DNA of 64,000 bases from Linyphia triangularis (GCA_963978545.1 OZ021722.1:35481365-35545364); one strand, 5' to 3'; positions 42,601 through 55,663 are shown, counted from the first letter of the stretch. Notes: generated by a model from the sequence alone, not told the origin. A program made the numbers and translations.

Positions 42601-42740
42601 TGGTTGCTATTTAAAAAGTCATACGGGTTATAAATGATGGGGAAATGTTAAAAACACGGGCCTGTATCTGATAAGCTTTATAAATAAATATCACGTTTGC
42701 ATTTTCAATGAAAGTAAAACAAACATTTTTCTCTCGATAT
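36690..42740. other. AT-rich non-coding DNA
   Basis: No gene is recognised. It includes a small hairpin at 38142-38171 (ATAGAGTAT with ATACTCTAT), a moderately GC-rich patch at 39700-39840, an A tract at 41300-41319 and a T tract at 41409-41442 with one interruption. A short (GT)n is near 37228. All open frames are short and unremarkable. Confidence 0.5.
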
Positions 42741-42750
42741 AAAAGGTAAA

Positions 42751-43090
42751 GTTCTCACTGACTGACTTATTCCTCACAAATTCTTCCACTTCTCATATAG
42801 TCATAGGTTTGAAAATTTGTACAAATGTCAACAAGAACAAACATAAAAAAAAAGTAAACTACTCCGATCTCGATTAACCCAAAGGGGTCGAAAAGAAGTC
42901 AAATGTTCCAAACAAGGAATATTCCAATGTACCATTTCCAAAGTAGTCACAACTTTGAAATTTGGTACAAATATCAACAAAAGTAAGCATAGAAAAATTA
43001 AGGTATTCCGATTTTAATAAACCATTTATCAGGAGTCGAAAGGGGATCAAACTTCTGAATTGTGGAATGCATGAGTGTCTTTTGATGTTT
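42751..43090. repeat. Two-copy repeat with about 145-bp period
   Basis: The phrase GGTTTGAAAATTTGTACAAA with TCAACAA (from about 42807) recurs as ACTTTGAAATTTGGTACAAA with TCAACAA (from about 42951). Each is followed by an A-rich part, an ACTCCGAT- or ATTCCGAT-like motif, a GTCGAAA(A/G)G block and an ending GGAATRTTCC-like or GGAATGC. ACTGACTGACTT just before the first copy fits a dispersed repeat style common in arthropod genomes. The repeat family cannot be named from sequence alone. Confidence 0.65.
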
Positions 43091-43094
43091 CGAA

Positions 43095-46000
43095 GCACAG
43101 CTATTTAGCTAGTCTTTTATATTTTCTATATCAAGATTAATAAATAGAATTGTAGCTATACAAAAAGTTTTTATATATACATTTAGTTTAAATTAGCCAA
43201 CATGCAATCAAAACTAACAGTGTTTTCAATTATACATGGAAATTCTTTAAAGTTAATGTAATTCACAACAATGAGGAGTACATATTACAAATTGAAACTC
43301 GGAAGTGAAGCTATTCCAACTAAATGTTGCATTGGACCGCTTTAAACATGTAGTTAACTCGAATGGAAACATTAACGAGTACATTTAACAAACTTTTCGT
43401 TACCGATGTGATGACTAAAAGCCATTCGTGTTAATAAAATTTTAAAAGATGATATTTAAACAACGAATTGCAGATTTAATGTACAACAATTTCAAAACAT
43501 AAGGATTTTTATGTACTAAATGAATATAAAGCTCTTAATTAGGATAAGTGATAAATGTGTGATACAGAATCTTTTGTGTGTAAGTAGAACATTCAACAGA
43601 ATTTTACTGGATTATTATGTAATGCTGCGTTAATTTTAATAACATGTACATAAGTATACTGGTTGGACTTTTTCTGTATATTTTAATTGTTTAAATTAAT
43701 GCTAGTAAATATAATTTTAAACACATTTTTTCCCTAAAAGTTATGATGCTTTATATCTATTGATAAAAATATGTTTTTATACGTATTTAGTCCTGAAGTA
43801 GAATTAGAATGACACCTTACACCGAATAAACAAAATAAAATGTGTGTTTCCGTGATTCCCCCAAATTAAAAAATTTAATTAAGTTATTATAATAATTCAT
43901 TATATTAATTTTAATGTAAGTGTAAGAATCTAAATAAGTTCCATCTGTTACATCGTAAACTTGATTCATTTGCATATGACATGCATAGTTGTTTATTATA
44001 AACGTTTTAGCAATTTCTGTTATAAATATTTATGATCATAGTCATGTAAAGAATGTATTTTATTAAATAACAAATGAGGCTGAGAAATAAGCCATGCAAC
44101 TAATCACAAGTTATTTGATATAAAAAAGTAAACGTTGGTAAAATATTTATGAAATTTATGCTAATGGCTAATATGTACTTACTCTAAAAACATGTTTTGT
44201 AAATAAATATATTATATTCACTTTCTGAGACTGAAGTACACAATTTAATCAAAATAAGATCATGCGAAAATGGCTAAAAAATACCTACGCTGTCGAGATG
44301 TTGCTTTAATAATCTTTTTCAAAAGTTGTATAACTAGTAGAGAGACCATGGGTAATTATATCTGAATAAAAATAAACATAAAATTATAGTTTAGACACAG
44401 AATAGAAATAAGGTATTTTAAAGACAAGGAAGTTAACCTTAAAGAATAGACTTTTGATAAAAAAAGATTTAGAATAAGATGAAAACAAAAACTATTGGTG
44501 TGGTTTTTATTTATTTTCTTTGATTTTCTCAAAGTAAAAACATTTAAACCAACAGAGAAATTGATTGATGATACTATAATTAAAAAAAAAAGTTGAGAAG
44601 TAGCTGAACCAGCAATTAAAAATTTAAACTGCAATGCTCTCATTAAACTTATTACCTAATTAATCATTTGAGAAAACAAAAATCGTTTAGGCGTCAATAA
44701 CTCTTTAAACAATTCACACCCACAAATTAAATATTTCTCTTTTGAGGATAATCATCCCTACTTCATATTACACGGAAAATGAGAAAAATATTTTCTTGAT
44801 CAAAGAATATTTAATTTCTGGATTACTAAAAATATTTTCTTTTAAGACACCTGATTATCAGTTGACTCAATATCGCTTGATGCATCACTCTACCAGAAAC
44901 CACGCATGCTCATAACTCCATTTTAAAGCAATTTAACAATAAAAATCAAGAACAACATCCACCAAAACGTGCAAGATCAAGACAATCACGCTTGAAGAGC
45001 TTTTCACGCTATGTTGCACAGGGTAAATGAACGACAATTCTCTTTCTATAGCGGCCCTTTGGCGCATCTTATGTGCGAAAGAAGTTAGCAACAAAATTCT
45101 TCCTCTCATTTGCATAATGCGATAAGAACCTGGAATTTCTGTAGCCGGATCTAATGTGCCAAAGTTCAGGACCGATTCCATTCTACTGTTTAGTTTGAAG
45201 GAATGTTTTTTTTTTTTTTTAATTTTTTTTCATGGTGTATATTATTTTATTTCTAAGTTAAGAAGACCTCTTGCTTTCTGTTCGCAATTTAGAGGGACAA
45301 GTAATTGATGAAGGTGGGACGTGTTTTTCCTCGAAAGGTCACTTCTTTAGTCGGTATGCCATCGTGTGAGGTAATTTTGGCAGATTTAAATTGATCGTTA
45401 AAATTGTCAATACGTATTTCCCTTTAATGACAAACGTTCTCGATTGATATTGGTACCCAAAAAGTAGATTTGCTGTTTCAGTTGAATGCACTCAAAAATA
45501 TAAGTTTTTAGCTTTAGTTAGTGTGAACACATTTGAAAGTTAAAGCATTCAAACTAACAAAACGCTAATTTGTGCGATTGAGAAAAATTTATGTAAGACT
45601 CTGTAAATTTGAGAAGGACAGATTGACAGAGTCTTTGTATAAGCTTATCTTGACATTAAGGTAGTGTATAAGCCAAAACTACAGATCTGAATATGGTTTT
45701 TTTTATAACACGTATTTTATAATATTAACACATTCGGATATTTTTTGTAATCTTCTCTTTCTTTATGCTCGTTTTTATTATTTTACAATAAAATTAGTAC
45801 GAAAGAATTGATTTTCAATTATTGCTTTAATATTGATCACTCTATTAGAGTAAAAGTGTGAAAACATAAAGAAAGATTTTGAATTATATCAACCATTAAC
45901 GGTTTAGTTTTTATGTTTGATCTGTATGGTTGAAAGCAATAATTAAAGTTCAAAGCATTTTTAATGCAGCACATCTAAAATACACAGCGATATTATGCAA

Positions 46001-47560
46001 TTTACTGTAGCTGTCTCAAGATTCTTCTATGATTTAGTAATTATATATATTTTTCTTTTTAAGTGTTTCAGTTAACCGTTTTTCTTTTTAACTTAAACGT
46101 GAAGTTGAAAATAAACGGGTGATTTAAATTTATAAATTAACGAAATACACACTTTTTACAATTTGCGGCATATATCAGGCAACGTATCATACTACATGAT
46201 GGCATTTTTATTTTTTTATTTTGATATATCTATGGTAATATAATAACACTTAAATATTCATAAAACATAGTTCAAACTAAAAATCTAAGTTTAATAATTT
46301 CCTTTTTTATCCTCAAAATTAAGACTATGTACATTATAAGAAATTAATGGTTTAATGTTACTTTTCGGTTTGTGAAATAGTATAAAATGAAATTATTTAA
46401 CACTTTAAATACTTGTTTTCCCAAATTTGACAGCAGACCAATTTACAATAGTCACATATTTTTAAATAAATGAACATATTTTTTTTATAAATTTTCTAAA
46501 GTAAGTAAAATCTATAAAGATACTTTTTCAATCTATAGCCATAATAATTTTAAAATATCTTAAATAAATTATACTGACTTTTAAAATTGTAGGAAAAAGT
46601 TGCTTTGTTTGGTTTTCGACCGAAAATGTATAACTATAATTATATAATTCGAAGCATATTATTGAAGTACAGGCGTCTTAAAAAGAATGTACTAGAGAAA
46701 ATAGCTTTTCCTTTATTACCAGAGACTCCATGAATACAAATTAGCCCTACTTTTAAAAGAACATGCATTTTAATATTAATGCTTATACTTAAAGCTTGTT
46801 ATTGAATTCAAAACATACTTAATATTTAAATTTAAGCATAAGCTACTTAATACTTAAATATAACTAAACACTTTTTTTCCTATTTTTGTTGGTTTCAGCA
46901 TTCAAAAACTAAGATTATAAAAGCTTATCTTTGTGTCCCTGCCTTCATTTTTCAGTTACCTCAGATTTAAATTCATGAAATAATAAAGGGTTTTGGAGAT
47001 TTATTTTCCAACAAAAGCAACAGTCTCATTATAATGAGAAACATGAAATATGAAACGGAAACTGCAGACAAATAAATAAGCTGACTGCAATTTGGAAAAA
47101 GATTTTAAATTTCTTTGAATATGCAACTAACTTTAAAAAAATAAAAAAATATTGTCATTCATTTCTGAGTCTTTTTTGTAAAAAAATAATGCTTATTTAC
47201 GGACTGAAATATACATTTTTAGGGAAAATGTTTCAAAGCCCTTGATAATTCCTTAGAGAAATTCCCTTTCTCAAATACAAAATTTTTCACTTTTTAACTT
47301 TAATTTTTCAGATATTGATATTTTTTCTAAGATTCATATTTCTTAAAATTCTGTAAATGTTTCATGATCATCATATTCTGCACGTTAAATCAGATAAATA
47401 ATTTTATTGTTATCAATTTTTTTTTTAAATAAAATCCCATGATACCTATGTATTTTATGAAATACAGTTCCAATTTTCTTCTAATATCTCTGAAAATAAA
47501 TACTTAAAAAAATTAATATTTGAAACATGTCCTATAAATTATTCGCTTTTCTAACTATAT
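43095..47560. other. AT-rich non-coding DNA with GC-richer patches
   Basis: No gene is recognised. Octamer-like ATTTGCAT sites occur near 43969 and at 45108-45115. The second sits in an island of balanced composition (44900-45180) that also carries an unrecognised minus-strand frame. 45240-45440 is also less AT-rich. Confidence 0.45.
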
Positions 47561-47562
47561 TT

Positions 47563-47790
47563 TTAGCAAAATTTGATCTTAAAGTTTTCAGCAGCTTCAT
47601 TAGATATTTTTGGTATAAACGGATTAACCCGCGGACCGTTGGCGAACATTTTTTGTTGGTGACAATAAAGGTCAAAATACCTGACTAACTTGGAGGTCTG
47701 GTTTGGCTCGGAACCGCGTCGGGTCCTTTCTGTAGAAAGCTTTAGGTGCGCGGCGGACTGATGCGTCCGGATCGCCCGTTTCAACGGATT
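47563..47790. other. GC-rich, CpG-containing block of unknown nature
   Basis: About 200 bases with CCGCGG, CGCGTCGGG and GCGCGGCGG, sharply more GC- and CpG-rich than anything within several kb. A 73-codon frame on the minus strand (47784-47563) reads basic and polar but matches nothing I know. A plus-strand frame overlaps it. The dispersed repeat copy B starts 150 bases downstream, so this may be part of the same old transposon. Confidence 0.4.
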
Positions 47791-47940
47791 AAGGAAATCT
47801 GTTTAATGAACTTTTTGTTTTACCAAAGGTTAACAGGACCATACATAAGCATCGATATTTTAAAATCTTTTATATTAACTACGATTTTATGTGCGTGTCG
47901 ATGGACAAATCTACGGACTCCTAATTAACCCCTTTACCAT

Positions 47941-48147
47941 CATCCAATCGGCAGATAGTTTCTTGTCGGCTTGGCAGATAGTTTCGATGTCGATGACAAT
48001 TCATTCTATCAAATTTTGGGGCTGTTACTACCTCTAAAAGGTCGCTTTTAAGGAATACCAATAAAGTAACTTACCATCATCCAATTGCGTTAAAATACTA
48101 TTGAACCGACCATTTTTGAAACTCTTCCCTGTTGCCAAAATTTTTGT
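47941..48147 (+). repeat. Unclassified dispersed repeat, copy B
   Basis: Matches the reverse complement of 31861-32044 in several ordered blocks. The best block is 47972-48050 against 31945-32022. It has internal duplication: GGCAGATAGTTTC occurs at 47950 and 47974, and ACCATCATCCAATT/C near 47936 and 48073. The copies point in opposite directions 16 kb apart. Stops interrupt it in all frames. Confidence 0.7.
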
Positions 48148-48501
48148 CAGTAAAATTGTTTTAATCGGAATAAATTAAAAATGTTTGGATATGGATGTGA
48201 GTGTGACGTTCATTTTTAATAAATAAATTTTGAAACGTTGTTTGCCACACATTTTGCTGATAGAAATGTTTTTGATATTTAAAATTAGACGCAAACACCG
48301 AGCACACGCTGTTTATAGAATCGTCGCTGTGTTAACGGATGTAAAAATTGGCTATGCATGTAAAGAATTTATATTAAAAACTTTGTTGTCATGGGTTATA
48401 TTATTATATTAAAGAAATATTTCTATTTATTAAAAATATTTAGATACTTGATTTTGTTAGTAGAGCTAAAAGGAATTTACTACGACATGAACTAATAAAA
48501 A

Positions 48502-48520
48502 GCAACCTATGATAGGTTGC
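48502..48520. repeat. Perfect 19-bp dyad
   Basis: GCAACCTAT, one base, then ATAGGTTGC. The symmetry is perfect and the one-base centre suits a dimeric protein site better than an RNA hairpin, but no function is known. Confidence 0.5.
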
Positions 48521-48789
48521 ATATTCAAAACGTTTCCTTTAATGTACTTAATCTTGGTATTATTATTTTTTCTTAGAAAATAGTCAGGTTCTATTTTCAC
48601 ACTTAGTCCAACTAGACACAAATGTAGACACGTTTTCGCATTTTTCATTTTAATCTCTAGATTTTATCCTAAAGAGCTTTTAAGAGCCAACTCTTCATTC
48701 AGATTATTCATTATATCTTAAGTCAGAGACGAGCGCTATCCAACTAAGCCCTAGAACTATTAAACGATCGTAAAATGTCCATTAGAGCC

Positions 48790-48872
48790 CGTAGTTCCGA
48801 CAACAATTCATTAAATTTTCCATCAATCACCACTTTTCGAGTCTATTTAATTTAAAACAACTATTTAGCACG
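48790..48872. promoter_or_regulatory. AACAATTCATTAA module, copy 1 (diverged)
   Basis: AACAATTCATTAA (48802-48814) is followed by a CCATCA motif and a TTTAATTTAAA-like stretch, as in the two better-matched copies at 50.2 and 53.7 kb. The core holds a SOX-like AACAAT next to a homeodomain-like ATTA. Homology of this copy beyond the core is weak. Confidence 0.3.
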
Positions 48873-48879
48873 TAAGTGG

Positions 48880-50150
48880 TGGCAATGGATTTCAGAGATG
48901 GGGGTGTGAATACCTCGTAGTTTTCGAAAGAAAAGTTGTGTTTCCTAAGTCGACAGGTTTCATTTTCTACAAAATAAATGGATTGAATAAATGAACGAGG
49001 ACTTATTTGGAAAACCCATTGATAAACCTACGAAGAGTCGCTTCTTCGATAAAGTTTTAAAGGATATGTCCGTTTTTTTTTTTAATTTTTATTTATTGTA
49101 TAGGAGAAAACCTGAAAACACTCAACAGTTGGAAAACCCCAATGGAATCTCTTTCTCTCGGTGCACTGCAATCACCATCATATCTATCCATTTCTCAGAA
49201 AAGAGTTTAAATAGCGTCATGCTGGAATCCAATCAAAGGATGATTGTTTTAAAAGCGAATGCATTGTCTTTGATAGTAACTGAATCTATATATAATGGCT
49301 AAGTTTTGAATATGGATTTTGGTTTTTGTTCATCCGCTTTCTCAAAATAGTAGGATTATAATAACAAGATTGGATAAGGTTAGTTATTTAATTGGATTCT
49401 AGAATAAAACATGATCAATAAATAGTATTACCTACGTTTCTTTATCAATTATATTCTTTGTTGCTTTTTAATGATATTGTTATAGATAAAATAATAACGT
49501 ATCTTCGGTTATCTAGAAATAACTACGAGTTTTTTTATAGTAAAAACATGAACTTATATGCTTTTTATAATAAAAGAAGGTATCATTTTTGATGATAATG
49601 GGAAGGATTAAAACACTTAAAATATCTAATAAATATTGACAAACTCACAATAATTACAAGTATAATGTGTAAATCGTTTTAAATTTATATTCTACAATTA
49701 CTTTGTACATAAAGTGATATTTTGAATGATAGTAGGAAACTGACCACTGTCTGTATGCATATATTGATTCAGTCAACTTTATATAATAAAAGTATCAAAG
49801 TGTTTAAAGATAAAGTATTAAGGTAATGTAATTAATTAAAGGTAAAGTAAAGTATTAAAATTTATGAGTTCATTAATTTTCTTTCCGCTTTATAAATATA
49901 TTCCAACTCTAATAGAATATTACTTCACAGATAGATGCACTGTGAAACCTTACTTTCATTTGAATAAATACACAATGGTTATATGAATACCTACATTAAT
50001 TTTCCTTGACTTGCTTAACACAAATATTTCTCTATTGACGTTACATCAAACAAAAACTAAAGAAACATGCGCTTTTCAATGCTCTCCCACGAAATCGTTA
50101 ATTACCCATGTGCTATGGATCTTCACGCATCACCCAAGAATATCGGTTAA
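48880..50150. other. AT-rich non-coding DNA
   Basis: An open frame of 103 codons (48991-49302) is the longest here outside simple repeats. It has no recognisable domain, includes a T-run-encoded Phe stretch and has no upstream signal worth noting, so I do not call it. The rest is AT-rich. Confidence 0.45.
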
Positions 50151-50153
50151 ACT

Positions 50154-50310
50154 CAACCAAGAGTTTCCTCCACTCAGTTTGGTACGTTCAAACGAGGAGG
50201 AAAATCTCTATTAGGCTCTGCAGTCACGCCAACAATTCATTAACAGTCCAATCCATCATCTCTCTTTTACGTGCCCGTTTAAATTGAAGTAGCCGTTAAG
50301 GGTAGAAGGC
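50154..50310. promoter_or_regulatory. AACAATTCATTAA module, copy 2
   Basis: This segment aligns with 53653-53805 in order. Both contain CAACCAAG, AAAATCTCTATTA, a GTCACGCCAACAATTCATTAA block (50224-50242 here), ATCCATCATC and a TTTAAATTRA stretch. The alternation of highly conserved short blocks with variable spacers resembles duplicated enhancers. An old repeat is the alternative. A TATA-like TATATAAG stands downstream at 50450-50457. Confidence 0.5.
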
Positions 50311-50459
50311 GGTGAGAGTTGTCTTGAAGGGGATGTGGATGCAACTCTTAGTATAATGAATGGGGTTTTGATTCACCGGAGTCTTGCGTAGTTTCTATTC
50401 AGAGATGTATTTGGAGTTATAGTTAAAAGTTCCGGCTGTATGCAATATTTATATAAGTA

Positions 50460-51320
50460 GTACACTCTTGCATTCTCTATTACAATTGGACAATATCACT
50501 GCTGAGTTTGAATAATGTATGGCTTAAAAAATAAAATGTATGATTTTCAACTATTTTTCTTTAAAAGTGTAGTTTTGTACAAGACATGGCAAGATTTTCT
50601 CTCCTCCATGGAATATGCTACTATTTTTATGTATGATTTTTTTATTGGCTAAACCTGATCATATGACAAACTAGTAGTTTAGATCGAATGGGCTTTTCTT
50701 AAAAAATATATATGTTCTAGTTGAATACCTGTTCTATTCAATAAAATTTTATTTTGTATATTTTTTAAGATATATTCGATTAATATGTAATGATAACGTT
50801 ACAAATACTTAGAGATGATGATGAAATTGAAAATAACACTGAATAATTAAGGTTTGTTGATTGTAAAGCAATACATTTTATAAAAGTTCTCATTAGATAT
50901 GGAAAACAATGCTTTAATTTTTTTAAAGAAAGTAAATAATATGATATTTATTTATAATTCAAATTTATTCTCACAGAAATATTTTATCTAAAATTGCCTG
51001 ACATAAACAATGAATAAGCCATTGGGCATTAATATGATACTTGAGAAAGAAAATAGTATATTTTTATAAATCTATGAGGGATATAGATGGAAAGAGAACT
51101 AACTACCCAATACTTTATTTTAACAATGAATTCAAATAATGCATAAATAAAGAGATGAGTTAAAATTGGATAATTTTCAGCATTAGTATGGAATCCCACC
51201 TGAGATATAACGTAGTGTTTAGCCTTCTAACAACTTCTGTTGGTGTATTTTCTGAAAATTTCATAGAAATACTTAAGCGGTTTGAGTGTGTACCAAATCC
51301 AAAAATCTATAAACTTTCAC
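50460..51320. other. AT-rich non-coding DNA
   Basis: Nothing recognised. Confidence 0.5.
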
Positions 51321-51333
51321 ATTTATATATGAG

Positions 51334-51599
51334 TAGGGTGGTTCAAAAACATAAGGTCAAACAAAAAAAAAAAAAAATAGCCGGAGATCCGGACACCCCC
51401 TCATGTTTTTATATCTACCCATACAAATTTTCTGACAAAATTTCAGAATCTTACTCTAGTTAAAAAATGGCGCTCAATGAGCAGTAAAATTTCGTATTTT
51501 TAGTGTTTTAGGTATTTGTAGTAGCGGTCGGAAATATCGATTACAATAAATATCGATACTATATCGTTGAATATATACTATATCGTTTGAACCACCCTA
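51334..51599. mobile_element. 266-bp MITE with perfect inverted ends and 9-bp target duplication
   Basis: The ends TAGGGTGGTTCAAA (51334-51347) and TTTGAACCACCCTA (51586-51599) are perfect 14-bp inverted repeats. The element is bounded by identical 9-mers ATATATGAG (51325-51333 and 51600-51608), a textbook insertion signature. Nine bases suits Mutator-like elements. If one flanking match is chance, an 8-bp hAT or P-type duplication would fit. It has no coding capacity; near the right end ATATCGAT-type motifs repeat. The perfect ends and duplication suggest a fairly recent insertion. Confidence 0.9.
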
Positions 51600-51609
51600 A
51601 TATATGAGT

Positions 51610-53640
51610 GTGAGATATGATAATAAATATATAGGTACATACATGTTAAATAAGGCTTTAAATTAGTCTGGTATGATCGAGTTTAATACAAAATAAAACT
51701 TTGTATCATTTAATTTTAAATCTTCGGCCAGAAAATTGTTTAGCTTGTAATATCTTTATAAGGGTTAGCTGCCATTAAATATTCAATTAAATTGACTAAT
51801 TCTACATGAATTAGATATTTTCGTACCAAACACTATCTGTGATTTTGGAAAATGTTTACTTAAACTATGCAAATGTAAACAAATACATTAATGAGTCTAA
51901 TTAAGGAATCCGAAGTAAGTTACATGTAATTAAGTGTTTTTAAAATAACCTATTTTCTCTTGAACAAGTGTGAATAGATGTTTGTTTAATCGACTTCAAT
52001 GAACGTATAATGACTGTCGAACGTTTAATGACTGTGGAGGTTTTTTCAGACACCGATTTAGAATGGGATGATGAAGGCAATCGTTCTCTCCGACAGCTTT
52101 AGCAAGTGGAATAAAAAGAAGGAACAAGAAAAAAATGAGAGTGGAAAAAATACAAATAATAGGATGTTATGGAGAGCTATAAGCTCAGCCACAAATTATA
52201 ATTTTATACTTGAAAAAACATTGATCTCGAAAATTAAGTATAACAAAATGTAAAAATATCGTTGGGAATAGTTTTTGTCTTTTGCAAATATTTTCATAGA
52301 AAAATAATTGCACTTTTAATATTAAAAACCAAAAAAATAATTTTTAAATTTAAAAATCAGACAATTTATGTTTTTATATTAAAATTAAAAAAATCTTGAA
52401 AGTAAAACGCCACTGATACAAAAATTATTTATAGAGAAATCAATGTTAGAAAGGCAGAAAACTGGAAAATGCCACTATATTTTCAGAAAATCAATTGCAG
52501 TAGTAGGAGGAATATTGAATGACAGAGAAAATCTACTCTTGTATGCAAGCTTAGAATTTAAGTTAGCTTATGTTGAGGAAATCATCGAACAAACGAAATA
52601 TTTATTGTTGCTGTAACCATTTTGGTATCATTTGTGCTAAAAGCAACCAAGTGACTTTTTTTTATTTATTATTTTATTGGCAGAGAAGAAAATTCAATCT
52701 TTGTAATAGAAGGTGAAATTAAAACACGTGAAAAACAATTGTGTTCAATTGTATATTTAGGGAGAAAAATCAAACACTGACTACAACATTTTTTTATTTT
52801 TTGTTTTAAAGGTCATATTAGCATGTTCAATGGATGTTTGAGATTTAAAGTGAACAGTTTTTGATTATCATCATTATTCCATGTTTGCGTTCATACGTAA
52901 ACGAGTTAATGCATTTTTATTTTTCTAAGCTATAACAATGCATGAAACTAAATTAAATGTATTTTTAGATAAACATTGGAATATTTTCCTTACTGTAAAT
53001 TGGTCAGTATTTGTTACTTTTAGGGATATTTTTATTTTCAGGCTTTCATTAATTGGTTCTCTAAAATAGTTTGTTAATGCTATTTATTTCATTACTTTGA
53101 AGAGTTTAGAATTTTATTTAAAGAACTTCTATCCATTATACTGTTCAAATCTTTTAAAGTTAAATATATGTTTTTTTGAATAGTTAAATAAAGTGTGTAT
53201 ACTGTATTCAGGACGAACACTAACACGGCTGCTAAATAAAATATCGAGGTCGTGAAAAAACTAAATTTAACAACTGGCAAATTTAACACCTTTATATAAT
53301 TGTTGAATGTGTCTTCTATAGTGACATCAGATATATGTACGTTCAAGTACATTTTTAAACTACCGAAGAAAGTCACCCTAAAGAAACGTCGTTAGAAAAT
53401 CATAAATATTTTTATCTTGAAACATATTTTATAAATTTAAACACTTTTATAAATGAAGATACGAAACATTCTTTAAATTGATAAGTTTTGTATGGGTTTT
53501 AAATGTTTTAAACTTTCTGATATTTCTCACAATAATTCACCTGCATTTCTTTTAAAGCAATTTAAAATAAAAACAAAATAGTTTATGCATTCATTCTTGG
53601 AACTTATTTTACCGGACGATAAATCTTCCACCTGTATAAT
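51610..53640. other. AT-rich non-coding DNA
   Basis: No gene or element recognised; only accidental short frames. Confidence 0.5.
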
Positions 53641-53652
53641 TCATTATTTCGC

Positions 53653-53805
53653 AACCAAGTGTTGCTCCTCACGGATTAAACCATTTAGTACCAGAAGAAA
53701 ATCTCTATTATAGGCTTTTGGTCACGCCAACAATTCATTAAAAGTGTGATCCATCATCGCGGCCATTTAAATTAAGGTTACTATTAACCGCGAAGGGGAG
53801 TTTAG
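53653..53805. promoter_or_regulatory. AACAATTCATTAA module, copy 3
   Basis: Partner of 50154-50310, 3.5 kb away in the same orientation. The block GTCACGCCAACAATTCATTAA lies at 53721-53741, followed by ATCCATCATC and TTTAAATTAA. Sequence continues moderately GC-rich to about 53950. SOX- and homeodomain-like cores suggest regulatory DNA, but this is inference from motif shape only. Confidence 0.5.
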
Positions 53806-53959
53806 AGGGCACTTCAAAGTAAAGCTACTCGTTATGAGGTGAAGAATGGAAATTTTTATTCTATGGGCTTCGGCTTTCTTGTGAAGATCATTTAGATTTT
53901 GCGGAGGAAATGTAGGTGGTCCTCTTGAATATTGTTAGAGTGAAATGCGGGTCATGAAG

Positions 53960-55660
53960 TTTTCATGGAGATTAGAGAAGCATGAGGTTGAGTAATTAAT
54001 TAAAAATATTCAGCCTTTGAAGTGTGTGGGGAATAAAAGTTAAGGGAATAGTAGCTTAGGTATGAAATTTTAAACTAAATGCTTGTAGAAACGAAGCGAT
54101 TTAATTAAGTCTTTAATCTACAGGGGTTTTGCCTTATATTTAGGTGGTATCATATCACAAGCTATTTATGTAGTTTTGGATTGGTTATTGTTGTAGATAT
54201 TGTTTAGTTGTATATTGTTATTGTTAAATATGCAATATAATATTCCTATCTAATTTTATTAAAAAAATGAATTTTAAATTTTATTAAAAAATTCCTTAAG
54301 CGAAATTTTTGCAATTGAAAATAAGAAAAAGTTTAAATAAAACTATTCAACTAGTCATTAAGTATTTGTTTGGTTACGCAACCGTTTAAAGATCGGAGAT
54401 CAAGCTGTAGTTATTTACTAATTCAAGATTTCATTTAAATCTTTGCGAATATTTATGATAAACATTAAATAATTTTTTTTAAGTACAAGGAAATAGTAGC
54501 AATCCCATAAAACCCATAAATCGAGCTAAAAGCAATAAATATTATCTTAAAATGTCAGAGAAATAGGCAAAACCAAGGAAACACAAATAGACTTACTTTT
54601 CTTAAAAAAAGTATATCCCAAAACTGCTCATTGAAAATCATTTTCCAACGTAAGCATTACACCATACACTTCACAACGTACAATTACACTACTTTCTGAC
54701 CTTCGCCAAGGAGCCACTGCTACACTAAGATGCGACTCCCAAGTCTGACCTACTGACACACCAGTTAAAAGGAATAACAGCAAATGAATCGCATTTAGTG
54801 TGATAGAAATTCTGACCTACACCGGAAGCCTACGCACGCTTGAATAACGGCCTTGTCCGTGGACGTTATTGAGTTAGTCGAATCAGGATTAATAATGAGA
54901 TGAATACTAAGTTCTTTTTGTTATACTTAGAATCAGATGCTACAAGGGATGTTTTTTAGGATGCTATTTCTGGGATGCATAATGTGGTGTTTCATTCCGT
55001 AGGGTAAAGAACTACTTTTGCTTTTTACCGTGTTAGAGAAATCGTTTTGAAGTTTTTTGTGCTAGAAGGAAATTGTTTTGTATTTTTAGAAAAGTGTTAT
55101 TTAATTTCAGTTGGGGTTTAAGGGAGTAACGGTATGAGTTGTTGTAAAAATAGAGATTTGCGTGACTGTATTGAGGTGGGAAATGAAAGGGTTTTGTAGA
55201 GTAGGGTTTCGTCTCTTATGGGTGGTATTGATTAAAATGTTGTTGGGTAGTGTTTATAGTTTAGAAGCATTTGAGAAAATTTTTTCATAATTTAGATGCG
55301 TTTAGTAATGGATATTTCTGTTGCCTCTTCTTATTTAAATTAGTGGTCAGTTACACTCTTACCTAATAAAAATTATAAAACGAGTGAAATTGTGCCAAAT
55401 AATTGCGAACACTTTTGTTAAAACTCTTAATCTATTTTTACTGTCTATGTATGTGAAACAAACGCATGTTTGTTAAAACATGAGTCTGAAAATTGGATTT
55501 TGATCGAGCATTCACAGTTTCACATACTTTTTATTAATAAATTATTGAATTAGGTACAATTGTACAGAATTGTAAGAGTACAAATATTGTATATTGAATA
55601 GCATATGAAGTCCTTTATTTAAATTTTAGAATAATGTATTCATTGAAATTTTTTTTCTTT
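53960..55660. other. Non-coding DNA with GC-richer island (54640-54900)
   Basis: No gene is recognised. The island is of balanced composition and includes an inverted repeat AATAACG (54843-54849) with CGTTATT (54864-54870). Confidence 0.4.
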
Positions 55661-55663
55661 TCT

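Noticed and set aside
48991..49302. 103-codon frame considered as a gene
   Set aside because: No recognisable domain, a Phe run from a T tract, and composition like the surrounding non-coding DNA.
50450..50457. TATA box at TATATAAG with a following start site
   Set aside because: TATA-like strings are frequent in this AT-rich DNA and no initiator or exon follows at the right distance.
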